Shown one piece after another: positions 42,001-53,227 of a stretch of 64,000 nucleotides of DNA (position 1 is its first letter; each line of letters begins with the position of its first letter). The notes under the pieces are model-generated. The model was given only the letters and a program-made list of their open reading frames with translations, was not told where the DNA came from and did not search any database. The stretch lies in contig OX359202.1 of the NCBI GenBank assembly GCA_947172415.1, forward strand, positions 3,012,001 to 3,076,000, written 5' to 3'. Position numbers and translations under genes: made by a program. This stretch comes from Chondrosia reniformis (lineage: Eukaryota; Porifera; Demospongiae; Chondrillida; Chondrillidae).

Positions 42001-42430
42001 CCTGAAAAAAGAAAAAAATGCATACATCTTATATATCTATTATATATCTTATATGTAATATAGATTGTATATATCTTATATGCATATTCTATATCTTATA
42101 TATTGCATATATATGTAGAGTCAAAAGTGAGTGGTATATAAATAGGAATTCATTTACAACAAATATTGTGGAACCTATGTGGCCAATGGTGTTATGGATG
42201 ACATCGTCTGGATACAAGGTACGAGAATGCCCTGGTTCAATACCAGGTTTGTTTCTGAAAAAATGAAAAAAGCCTACATCTTATATTTGTGTTATATATT
42301 TAATGTGTAATATATATTGTATATAACTTATATGCATATTATATATCTTATATATTGCATATATATGTAGAGTCAAAAGTGAGTGGCATATAAATAGGAC
42401 TTCATTTACGACATATATTGTGGAACCCAC
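36024..42430. repeat. 250-bp satellite, block 5
   Basis: The longest uninterrupted block, about 25 monomers. Subfamilies are visible: GCCCTGGTTCAATACCAGG, GTTCAATAATTGG (near 37440, 37690, 37940, 40720) and GTTCAATGCCAGG (near 38970, 39220, 39470). Pairs of unlike monomers alternate near 38.8-39.9 kb and 40.0-42.0 kb, suggesting a dimeric higher-order unit of about 500 bp. The array ends at GGAACCCAC (42430), where it joins the next satellite directly. Confidence 0.95.
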
Positions 42431-43658
42431 GATATATTCGGTAAAAGGATAGGATATATTGGGTAAAGACCATGGGATATAGTGGGCTTAAACGATAGCT
42501 TATATTATGGGATATATTTAGCAAAAATTATGGGAAATATTTGGAAAAATATAGGAAATATTTTGCAAAACTATGGGGAATATTCGGTTAAGACTATAGG
42601 TTATTTTATGGGATATATTCGGATAAACTAAGAGATATATAGGGCAAACATTATGGGATATATTATGGGATATATTGGTTAAAATTGATGTATATACTTG
42701 GCAAAACTATGGGATATACAGGTCAATTGGATATATTGAGCACAAACTAAGGGATATATTAGGCAAATTATAGGATATATTGGGAAAAGCTATGGAATAT
42801 ATTGGGAAAAGCTATAGGATATATTGGGAAAAGCTATGGGATATATTGGGCTGACTATAGGTTATTTAATAGGATATATTTGGAAAAACTATTGGATATA
42901 TTATGGAAAATTATAGGATATTTACAGTAACAATTATGGCATATACTATATGATAAATTTTTCTAAAGCTATGGGATTTATTTGACAAAACTAGGGGGTA
43001 TATTGGGTAAAACTATGGGATATATTATGGGATATTACTGGCCATTATTGGATATATTTGAAAAACTATTGGCAATATTCCAAAAAACTATGAGATATAT
43101 TGGGCAAAAACTATGGGATATATTGGGCCAAAATTATCGGATATATTACGGGATATATTGGTTAAAAGTTTAAGGATAAATTTGCCAAAACTACAGGATA
43201 TACTTGTCCATTGTATATTTTAAGCAAAACCTAAGGGATATATTAGGCCATTTTATGTGATAGATAGAGGAAAAATTTCGGGATAAACTATGGGATCTAT
43301 TTGTCTAAGGCCATGGGATATAATTGACAAAAATTAAGGGGCACATTGGGTAAAACCATGGGATATATAATTGAATATAATTGGCAATATTTTTAAATAA
43401 CTGGATATATAAAGCAAAAACTGAGGGATATATAAGGCGAAATTATGGGCTATATTTTGCAAACATTTTGGGATATATTTGCAAAACCTATGGTATGTAT
43501 TCGGAATATCTATCGGATAGATTGGGCTAAGACTATAGGTTATATTATGGGATATATTTGCCAAAAATTATGGGATATATATTTGTCAAAAACTAATGGG
43601 TATATTGGATAAAACTATGGGATATATTATGGGATATAATTGGGAATGTTTTAAATTA
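42431..43658. repeat. 23-bp satellite (GGGATATATTGGGCAAAA type), block 1
   Basis: Tandem variants of a unit of about 23 bp, such as GGGATATATTGGGCAAAA plus ACTAT. Marker variants (GGTCAATTGGATATATT near 42722, GTCCATTGTATATTTTAAGC near 43205) recur about 490 bp apart, showing a higher-order repeat. ORFs in this region are by-products of the repeat. Confidence 0.95.
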
Positions 43659-44519
43659 TAGTTCATCTAACCATGCAGTTAACAAATGTAGATATTACAC
43701 CAATAAGTGATGACAGGCGAAAAAAGTGACCAAAACACTCTTTGAAGCACTTTTAAATCATAAAATTGTCAAGAGGGTGTTTAGGCTAATATTTTTTATG
43801 CGAGTTGCGTTTCCATAGCGATGCATTGATTACGCAATTACATTTAGTAGAGGAAAAAGGAAATGTCTATTCTTTTGATTTTTAGAAATTTAGAGCTTTT
43901 GGGACAAATTTGTAAGTTGAATAAAGTATCAATTTATAGATAAGGCAGTCCTTTATAATCGCAAGTATACTTAAGCGATTCAAAAGAAAAAAAGAGAAGT
44001 TATTGACCTACATGCACTAAGCGGCGATTCTTTTAGTGAGAAATTTCTTTATAGCAAGAAGTTATATTATTGCCCATTTAGTGCTTTATTCTTTAGATAA
44101 TGATATTTAACAGATTCTGGAGTAGGTTTAAGTCGGTTTGTCACTTTTCCATGGTGATTTGAGCCGCAATATATTCATAAATATTTTTGGGTTAGTTCTC
44201 TTAGCTAATAGTTAGTGAATTGGCGATAAATGTGCTAAATTAGTGTTAGTTCAGCTTCTGAGATGTTTCTAAGTTCCATGCAATAAAATATTTTGTCCAT
44301 GTAGTAAATATTGATCTACGGAGAAGGAAAGAAATATAATAATGACTGTGATTTAGATGATCATGATTTTGACTTCATACCTTTAATTAGTAATGTACAA
44401 AATAAGTTCTATTTATTCTGTGATACTTTGCGGTGTGCCTTGTAGATCTTGACCTACAAAATTGACAACAAAACAACAATTAGTACTGTAGCTCACAAAA
44501 TGTAGGCAATTCAGCTAGA

Positions 44520-47120
44520 CTATATGAGTATACATATATGAAAGTATACGTATATGAACATGTTAATGTTTTTATATGAATACATTATTTTTTCCTGTTT
44601 ATCAGCTTTGCCTGTCATCATTCCTTCTATGTAGGCTTTATGATAATCGCAAACTTTTCGAAAGTATTGTCTAATCAGATCAACAGTGACAGATTCTAGG
44701 GCAATTGGCACAGTTTCCGTCAATCCATTCATTGTATAGTTACAGTTGGATCTTGCATATTGCTTGGCTTTACCCCAGCATCTCTCAATGGGGTTGAGCT
44801 CTGGGTGAAACTATACAGCAGAAGTAAGTAAGATACCATTAGATGCATATATACATACATTTACATGTATGTTGTAGGTTGTATATATTTGTGTAATGTA
44901 TATTCTTGTACCTTGGGAGAAAATAGACATCGATAATTTTTTGATTTCAAGTACGCTTCAACACTGCTGACTTCATTCTTAAAATCTTCGAATTGCTGAA
45001 GCTCACAAACCATATCAATCTTCACCATACCAGTGGTGTCCACACCCCTCTCTCGCAAAACCAGCTCCAACCCCTTAGGAGTGCCATTTGGTAGACACAT
45101 CTCCTGTAAATTGCCATTGGGTAATCTCCCATCCGGCATCACTGGCTGATTCCCACCTGGATTTACATTCTTTCGTGTGTCTACTAATGCGTTGTCATTA
45201 TATGCCTGGTGACCACTGCTGTGGTCAAAGATCCATACAAGATCATATTTTTCTCTTGGATACTTGAATTGGGCTATCATTGCTGCTGCTTTAATTTGAT
45301 TCATGAACTTAGCATTGTCCCAATAGCCATCTTTCTGATGTTCAGTAATCCTTCTGGCTTCCTTTGGGCAAAAGGGATATTCTCGTTGCACAGCTCTGTG
45401 CTCTTCATCGCGGAGATAGCCAGAAAACTCATCAATAAAATCACTTACCATAATACCCTGCCCTTTGCCTTTTGGTCGAACCTCACTACTACCACATGGA
45501 TCCACCCAAACTGATGGTTTGGCATCATAGGAATTACAAGTTGTCTCGTCATGATAGATTAATACCACATTTTTTGCCTTTGAATTGCTGCCCCTGTTCC
45601 ATGAGGGTATGTTGTCTTCACATGTGGGTGGAGGTAAATGGAATGCCTCCAAAATCCTTACCTTCTTTAAATACGGCTTTCTGTATTCTACCACGTCTTA
45701 CCTCTCATGGCCATCTGCGTAGCCCTGCTTGTATCGTCTGTGACTAAATCCTAACCTTTTCATATACCTAAAGGCAGTAGCTTCTGAAACATTCTTTTTA
45801 ATGGTATCTGGGAACTCCAGCTTTGGAAGATATTCATTTAACCATGTCTGAAATCTCTTGTGAGTCAGGTTGAATTTTCTGTAGTGAACTTTCTCCCTCA
45901 GCCATCTGACAGCTTTTCGGGGGACATCTTCTTGATCTAGTACAGTATCTCTTTTGTACATACCCCTTTCAGAAGTTGCAAATTCACCTCCATTTATACA
46001 GTATTGCCGTACCCATTTGTAGATGGTCTGTCTGGAATATCCCAATGCTAAACAGCACTCTGAGCTGCCTTGGTCTTGTCTGGTTCATACATCTTGTGCA
46101 AATGGTGATATAGCAGAACTGCTATTTTCTTAAGATCCCTTGATGGCATTGTCTTCATCCAATCAGTTAAATGAGGCACTGAATCATCTAAGTTGAAATC
46201 ATCCTCATCATTGCTACTGCTCTCTCCACTTTCAACTTCCTGTATATATATTAAAAAATACATTTTACATTTACAATTACTACTTATGGTGAAATCTCTA
46301 GTACTGTACTCGCCAGCCTGAAATTGGGCTGTTGGATTTGTTAATAAACAAAACGCTTTGACCCCAATCCAGGGGTCTTCATTAGTTGTAATGATCTGCG
46401 TAAAAGGCAAGCACTCTTTGGTACCCCTAGATTGGGGTCAGAACGTTTGGTTTATTAACAAATCCAATTGCCTGGCTAATGTAGTATCAGAGATTTCACC
46501 ATGTCAATACCTAGCCACACAGAAATCTTAAGAAATTATTACTTTTTCCATCCTATAGGACAAGTAAGCTCAGGATTCAAGATTCAACTGACATTTTCAT
46601 TTGTAACCTTATAAATCTATTTCAAATTATGTAATTTGTAAATTTGTACAAAATATGCATTGCATGTTCATGTGAGCTATATACTGAACATACACAGGCA
46701 AGTTAATAAAGAATTTTAATGTATATGGATGCATGTGGCCTGTAAACTAACTTCTGAATCAAGATCTGAAGTTGAGAAGGGAACATGTTGAAGTAACAAA
46801 CTCTCTTCTGCCTCCACACTTAAGCTGCTAGGTAGGTCATCTGGAGTGTTTTGCCATATGGGATGCTGGTTTGCAATGGGATTAGTACTAGCATGGAATA
46901 GGACTGTTGGTTGTGGATTCCAGCATTTATTTATGGCTTTATATCCTCGGGCAGAACGCTTTCTTTTGCCTTTCCATGGTGCTTGAGGTGAACTCAATTT
47001 TGAATTAATTGATTGACAACTGCTAGGTCCTGGAGTCGATTGCAGATGGCTTCGCAAAACCGAATTATCATGATGGCTGTCAGTATTGTTTCTTTCTTCC
47101 GTATTATCAGACTTGGTGAG
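44520..47120 (-). pseudogene. DDE transposase, three exons, inactivated
   Basis: Minus-strand exons are about 47120-46752, 46239-44912 and 44810-44520. Exon 2 encodes an acidic stretch, a helix-turn-helix (ALGYSRQTIYKWVRQY), KWLREKV-like and GYADGHER words, and then the catalytic core LIYHDET and WIFDHSSGH. Exon 3 has FHPELNPIERCW. The D-to-E spacing is again 112. Defects seen are no ATG where the related gene starts, a frameshift before the helix-turn-helix (near 46047) and an in-frame TAA after GHER (near 45695). The introns at the phase-0 E/E junction and before FHPELNPIE are shared with the intact relative; two others are absent. Confidence 0.75.
46290..46500. repeat. Palindromic insert in the first intron of the decayed transposon
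   Basis: Arms of about 90 bp (46290-46380 and about 46424-46500) pair imperfectly: GGATTTGTTAATAAAC faces GTTTATTAACAAATCC, and GACCCCAATCCAGGGG faces CCCCTAGATTGGGGTC. The loop is about 45 bp. It looks like a foldback MITE nested in the transposon, without an obvious target duplication. Confidence 0.6.
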
Positions 47121-47656
47121 CTTTTAAACACCTTAAGGATACTTATTAGAATTGTTACGCTATTGTGATAGTCAATATTTGCTTCGCAAGCTTTTCCAAA
47201 GATAAAAAAGCTTACGTATTTAAAGATCGTATAGTGCCTTAGTACAAAAAGCTTCAAAGCGCCTACCGCAATCGCAGGCCACTTTTATCTGAATGTTTAC
47301 ATTTTCTTTCAGAGGGTAACTAAAAGAAAACTCTGAATTTAATACTCTTTCTTAGCATTTAAAGCTGTACATAATACTAAAGTATTATCCTGCTTAACGC
47401 TGTATGCGTTATTGATGCATTATCACTAGTGTTATGCCTCATTATATACGCAAACGTGACAAACTTCTCAAATCTGATTCGCTAATATAGTGTGATTCCT
47501 TTCTCCCGAACGGAATGAGATACTTCAAATCCGAAAACATCATCTGAAAGGTGAATAAATTCTCTATCAAATGGAATATTATATGGTACCAACTATTGCT
47601 AACTTTAACCAGTTTGGCTTTAATGACATTTGGTAACTTTATGATGAAATGAACTA

Positions 47657-49229
47657 TAATTGGATATATTTGGCAAAACTATGGGATATACTGGTCCATT
47701 GGATATATTAAGCAAAACCTAAGGAATATATTAGGCAAAATTATTGGATATATTAGCAAAAATTATGGGATATTCTATGGGATATATTTGTCACAAGCTA
47801 TGGGATATATTTGATAAAAACTAAGGGGTATTTTGGGTAAAACTTTGGGAAATATTATGGGATACAATTGGCAATATTTTTAAATAATTAGATATATTAA
47901 GCAAACACTGAGGGATATATTAGGCAATATTATAAGATATATTTTGAAAAAATTATGGGATATATTTTCAACACTATGGGATATATTGTACAAAACTATG
48001 GGATATATTGGGGTAAGACTAAAGGTTATATTATGGGATATATGTAAAAAATAAAGGATATATTTGGTAAAAACCATGGGATATATTGGGCTAAGACTAT
48101 AGGTTATTTTATAGGATATATTCAGCAAAAATTACGGGATATATTGGGCAAACATTATGGATAAATTATAAATTATATATTTGGCAAAACTATCGGAAAT
48201 ATGGGTCCCTTGTATATTTTTAGCAAAAACTAAGGGATATATTAGGCCAAATTATGGGATATATAGGGCAAACAATTGCGGGATATACTATGGGATATAT
48301 TTGCAAAATCTATGGCAAATATTCTGAAAGACTATGGGATATTTTGGGCAAAAACTATGGTATATATTGGGCTAGACTATAGGTTATTTTATGGGATATA
48401 TTTGGCAAAAATATACGATATATTGGCTAAAACTATAGGTTATATTATGGAATATATTGGTTAAAAATTGTTGGGTATATCTGCAAAACTATGGAATATT
48501 GGTCATTTGGATATATTAAGCAAAAACCAAGGGATATATTAGACAAACTTATGGGATACATAGGGCAAAAATTATGGGATATACTATGGGATATATTTGT
48601 CAAAACTATGGGATATATTTGACACAATCTAAGGGGTATATTCGGAAAAACTATGGTATATATTATGGCATATAATTGGCAATATTTTTAAATAATTTGT
48701 TACATTAAGCAAAAACTGAGATACATATTAGGCAAAGTTATGGGATATATTAGGAAAAAATTATGGGATATATTTGCAAAAAGTACGGGATATATTCGGA
48801 AAAAATGTGGGATATATTGGGCAAAAACTAAGGGGTATATTGGGCTAAGATAACAGGTTATTTAATGTGATAGATTCGGCAAAAATTATGGGACGTATAG
48901 GGAAAAAATTATGGGATATATTATGGGAAATATTGGTTAAAAATTGTTGGATATATTTGGCAAAACTATTGGATATACTGGTCCATTGGATTTATTAAGC
49001 AAAAACTACGGGATGTATTAGGTACAATTATGGGATATAAAGAACAAAAATTATGGGATATACTATGGGATATATTTGACAAAAACTAAGGGGTATAATG
49101 GATAAAACTATGGAATATTTTATCGGATATAATTGGAAATATTCTTAAATAGGTGGAAACATTAAGCAAAAACTGAGGGATATATTAGGTAAAATTATGG
49201 GATATATTTTGCACAAATTTTGGGATATA
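47657..49229. repeat. 23-bp satellite, block 2
   Basis: Same GGGATATATT satellite. Higher-order markers recur: GGTCCATTGGATATATTAAG near 47688, a weaker copy near 48200, then near 48495 and 48976. The word AATTGGCAATATTTTTAAAT occurs near 47866 and 48672. Confidence 0.95.
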
Positions 49230-50302
49230 TAGTGCATTTCACCATAAATGTAAAATTTCTAAGTGTATAGTGGGGTTCAAAATAGTTCGACAAAAGTGAT
49301 TACTATTAAAACTGAGTCTTTTTCAAACTTGCCAACAAAATAATTATGCTGAAGTAACCATGGAAATGGCAAGAAAAATTACGACATTTGTTGCTATGGC
49401 AAAATTTCGATTGCGCAATCGTGAAGAAGAAAGGCAGCAGTTAAAGATAAAAGTGATCGTGCTTGTTGAAGAAGAAACAGAGAAGACCAAAACGCTGGCT
49501 TCTGGTAGCCCTTGTAAACACTCAAAAACCAAAGTAGCTTTTTTTAATAGGACATTTTATAAGAAAGTTATTGCGTGTTTCCATATTTCCGTACCTTGAC
49601 GGCTTTTAATCGGCACTTCGTTCAAGTTAGTCTAATCGATACAGACTTTTAGTATAAGAATATTTAAGAAATATACTAAATCTTTAAGTAGCCTTTTTGT
49701 AAGTTTCGCTCTGTGTGATTAGATATAAAGGTTTGAATTTTCACAGTCTATTTAACAACACTTTCAACAACTAATGAAGTATAGTTGTCTTGTAAAGAAT
49801 CCTATAGATTCTAGCCTTCGTATGTGTCCATTCACAGCAATATATGGCCGATTCTCTGTCGATTTCTGACATAATTTCCCACTTTAAAAGCTTTTTAGTC
49901 TTTAAATTGCCTTAGCTATTATAGCTTGACCTTCGAATAAAGCGTTATCAACGTAACAAGCGTATACGCCTCTAAAAAGCTTAAAATACGTAAGTGTTTA
50001 TTTGTTTATTTTTAGACATCCATTTTTCGATAATGGTCATACGCGGGAACGTTGCATTGTAATTCGATTTCACCTTATAATTATGCAAACGTGACTGAAT
50101 GTAGCCATTTGATCGGCTGAAATAGGTATCCTCTTTCAATAACGCCTATCTTCTAAACGATAGCTGCTATCGCAAAACTGAAAACAGTTACGGATTCCCT
50201 ATTGTTTCCTCTTTCATTTGATATCAAATTTAAAAATGTACTGGGGATTCTTTCCATGAAGCGCCTCAAAATAAAATTTTACATTTATAGTGAAATGTAC
50301 TA
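49230..50302 (-). mobile_element. Non-autonomous DNA transposon, short derivative
   Basis: Same terminal repeats (TAGTGCATTTCACC) and very similar sequence to 29861-31325, but lacking about 390 bp of its middle (between CACAGCAATAT and GGCCGATTCTC). TA flanks are present. The start of the transposase first exon is also present near 49870 on the minus strand, and nothing of the catalytic region. With the longer copy it shows stepwise internal deletion. Confidence 0.8.
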
Positions 50303-51799
50303 TATTTGGTAAAAATTATGGGATATATTTGCATTAACTATGGGATATATTCAGAAAACTATGAGATATAATTGGCAATAACTATGCCATACATTGGACA
50401 AGACTATTGGTTATTTTAAGGGACATATTAAACAAAATTATGGGATATATTTGGAAAAAATATGGGATATATTTGCAATAATTATGGGATATATTCGGAA
50501 AAACTATGGGATATATTGGACAAACACCATGGGATATATTCGGAAAACGTATGGGATATATTGGGCAAAAAATATGGGATATATTGGGCAAAAATTATGG
50601 GATATATTGGGCTAAGACTATAAGTTATAATATGGGATATATTTGGCAAAAATTATGGGATATATTTTAAAAATAAAGGGATATATTTGGCAAAACAATG
50701 AGATAAATTGGGCTAGGCCTATAGGTTATTTTATGGGATATATTCTGCAAAAATTAAGGGATATATTGGGCAAAAATTATGGGATATATTATGGGATATA
50801 TTGGTTAACAATTGTTGGATTTATTTGGCAAAACTATGGGATATACTGGTCCATTGGATATATTAAGAAAAAAACTAAGGGATAAATAAGGCAAAATCAT
50901 GGGATATATAGGGCAAAAATTATGGGATATAATAAAAAATAAGGGATATATTTGGCTAAACTATGGGATATATTGGGCTAGGACTATAGGCTATTTTATG
51001 GGATATATTATGGCATAAATTGGTTACAATTGTTAGATTTCTTTTGCAAAACTATGGGATATACTGGTCCATTGGATATATTAAGGAAAAACTAAGGGAT
51101 GCATTAAGCAAAAGTATGGGTTATAGTTGGCAAAAATTGTGGGATATTCTATGGGAGATATTTGTCAAAAGCTAAGGGATATATTTGACAAAAACCAAGG
51201 GATATGTTGAGTAAAACTATGGGGTATATTATGGGATATAATTGGAAATATTTTTAACATATGGATACATTAAGAGAAAACTGAGGGATATATTAGAAAA
51301 AATTATGGAATATATTTGGACAAAATTATGGGATATATTTGGAGAAAGTTATAAGATATATTTGCAAAAACGTTGCATATCTTTAGAAAAAATATGGGAT
51401 ATAGTGGGCAAAAATTATGGGATTGACTATGGGATATATATGTCAAAAGCTATGGGATATATTGGGCAAAAATTATGGGATATATAATGGGAAATAATGG
51501 TTAAATATTTTGAATATATATGGCAAAACTAAGGGATATAGTGGTCCATTGGATATAATAAGCAAAAAGTAAGGGCTATATAAGGCAAAATTATGGGATA
51601 TATTTTGCATTAATTATAGGATATATTTTGACAAAAACTATTGTATATATTCTGCAAAACTGTGGGATATATTGGGCAACAACTATTGGAAATATTAGAC
51701 TAAGAGGATAAGTTTCATTATGGGATATATTTCAAAAACTATGGGATATATTCGGAAAAACTATGGGATATATTCGGCAAAAACTAGGGGATATACTAT
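50303..51799. repeat. 23-bp satellite, block 3
   Basis: Plus-strand orientation. Markers for the higher-order unit lie near 50840, 51062 and 51540 (CTGGTCCATTGGATATATTA or close variants). Confidence 0.95.
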
Positions 51800-52029
51800 A
51801 ATTATGCTAATACATCCCGTTTTTTTGATTAATGTATCCAATGGGCAAGTATATCCCATAGTTTTGCCAAATATATCTAACAATTTTTAACCTATATATC
51901 CCATAATGTATCCGATAATTTTTGCATAAAATATCCCATAGTTTTTGATGAATAGATCCCATAAAATAACCTATAATCCTAGCGCAATGTATCCAATAGT
52001 TTTTATCAAATATATCCCATAATCCAAAG
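51800..52029 (-). repeat. 23-bp satellite, inverted terminal segment
   Basis: From 51800 the same satellite reads on the opposite strand (TATATCCCATAG, CAATGGGCAAGTATATCCC), including the CCATTGGATA marker reversed. An inversion breakpoint therefore lies at about 51795-51805, and the array ends about 230 bp later at the large inverted repeat. Confidence 0.9.
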
Positions 52030-53157
52030 GACATTGTTCATGAAATAAATTAAAGGCCCCAGCCTTTATGTTCCTTGGTGCAAGTTACCAAATTGTCTCT
52101 TACCCTATTGTTTATGTGAATGCATGAAAGCAAGCAACAATACTCCTAGCTCCCACTCAAGGCAAGTCAAATCTGCGGTAAGATAACACTTTTTATTCCT
52201 ACACATGGACAATTATATATTCACTATACTGAATGTATTATATTCTCTATTACAATTGCACTGCATATAAAAGTATACTTTTGCTGGGGCTAGCAATATA
52301 CTGAGAGATTGACTATATGTACCGTATGAGCTTGCACGCACGCATATTTATCTAAATCTACCCCTACATATCCAATTACATTCCTGTATACGTATGTACA
52401 CACATGGATAGGTGAAAATGTTAACAGAAAACAAAAGAAGAGATGGCGGAGCTTAAACTACCAAAGTTTTACTACGGTCGTCTAAACGAATTTATTTTAT
52501 TTATTTTACATCAATATATAGCAACAATTCTTACAAAACTTAACATGAACATATACACATACGCTTTATCTAACCTTCACTGCAACTCGCTTATTGGGTA
52601 GCTCCTTCTCATAGGAGAGCGTCGACTTGTCATAGCCGTTCACGAAAGGGATGATCTTCTTTAGCAACGAGGCAGTGGCATTTTCGCAACGTCACAAGAT
52701 TCACTAAATGTTTACGGAGCGACATACAAAAGGTGTTGGTGATGCACAAGAAAAACATCATAATACATCATCAGATTGCAAAATCGTAACATTGAACTCT
52801 TCATTATTATCTCGATTATTTTGCTCATTTATTTAAGCAAAACTTCGCCAGACGTTTCCTATGCACATGTACCACGATATATGTTGGTTTCACAGTTATC
52901 TGAAAAATGGAAAATTTTTATTAATATAACACATGGTTTGAATATAAATTTTTCATGGGTTTTCTATAGTCCTAAGGCCTTTTATATGCAGACTTTGTCC
53001 TCCGTTTTCTAACAAACGGAGGCCTAAAAAAGAAATCCTTAATTTAAAACGAGTTTTATACCCTATACTTTATGATGATAAGCCCAATTTGTTTCTAGAT
53101 CCTTTCTTGGAGCCATATGAATTATTTAACTACATTATATTATATTATTTATTTATT
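52030..53157. repeat. Left arm of a 6-kb inverted repeat
   Basis: Pairs as reverse complement with 56372-57995. Landmarks are AAGGCAAGTCAAATCTG (52160) against the same word near 57855, TTATTCCTACACATGGAC (52194) against 57063-57080, AACTACCAAAGT (52456) against 57010-57020, AAAGAAGATCATCCC facing 56820, and GAGCCATATGAATTATTT (53109) facing 56365. An insertion of about 200 bp (about 52212-52420) is present only in this arm. Arm identity is high but clearly below 100 percent, so the duplication is not recent. I do not see a gene here: a 78-codon plus-strand ORF at 52776 is not kept in the other arm. Confidence 0.85.
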
Positions 53158-53227
53158 TAGATTACCTTAGTATATTGTAACTTGCACTGTATATACAGTA
53201 CAAGTTACAATATACTAAGGTAATCTA
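53158..53227. repeat. 70-bp perfect-looking hairpin at the centre of the inverted repeat
   Basis: ATTACCTTAGTATATTG..AATATACTAAGGTAAT with 35-base arms and about one mismatch. It lies exactly between the left arm and the 3' end of the retrotransposon. The inner word TAACTTGCACTGTATATA recurs near 61329 in another hairpin. Confidence 0.85.

Larger units (their letters stand above)
43659..47656 (-). mobile_element. Second DDE transposon, same group, decayed, 4.0 kb
   Basis: Ends are TAGTTCATCTAACCATGC and, inverted at the right, TAGTTCATTTCATCATAA, flanked by TA. The flanking satellite reads TTTTAAAT-TA-ATTGGATAT across the empty site, matching uninterrupted copies of the same satellite word near 47870, so a TA duplication is well supported. 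Termini and protein resemble the element at 32065 but are clearly diverged, a separate subfamily. A palindromic insert lies in its first intron. Confidence 0.85.

Noticed and set aside
24353-42266. Dozens of 60-167 residue frames with YAIYKIYNMHIRYIQYILHI or FRTQPGIEPGHPRTLYPDD words on both strands
   Set aside because: They recur once per satellite monomer because the period is close to a multiple of three. Frames are open on several strands and phases at once and break with monomer indels, so they reflect the repeat and not genes.
24480-42430. True tRNA genes in the 250-bp satellite
   Set aside because: The T-arm and box-like words are convincing, but no anticodon arm or conserved anticodon can be folded and no T-run terminator follows. 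I report it as tRNA-like only.
49360-49599. Plus-strand 79-codon frame starting MEMARKITTFVAMAKFRLRN in the short transposon derivative
   Set aside because: The start has a good context, but the frame is interrupted in the sister copy at 29990 and not kept in the full-length relatives. The aligned DNA is better explained as conserved subterminal sequence.
42982-52034. Frames of GYIGQKLWDIL type in the 23-bp satellite
   Set aside because: Low-complexity translation of GGGATATATTGGGCAAAA repeats, present on both strands.
52759-52766. TCATCAG (CTGATGA on the minus strand) as a hammerhead box
   Set aside because: No GAAA box or pairing helices follow at a suitable distance, and the other arm does not keep the word.
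52776-53012. 78-codon frame with a hydrophobic N-terminus in the left inverted-repeat arm
   Set aside because: The matching right arm has several stops in the same frame, so no coding constraint is visible.
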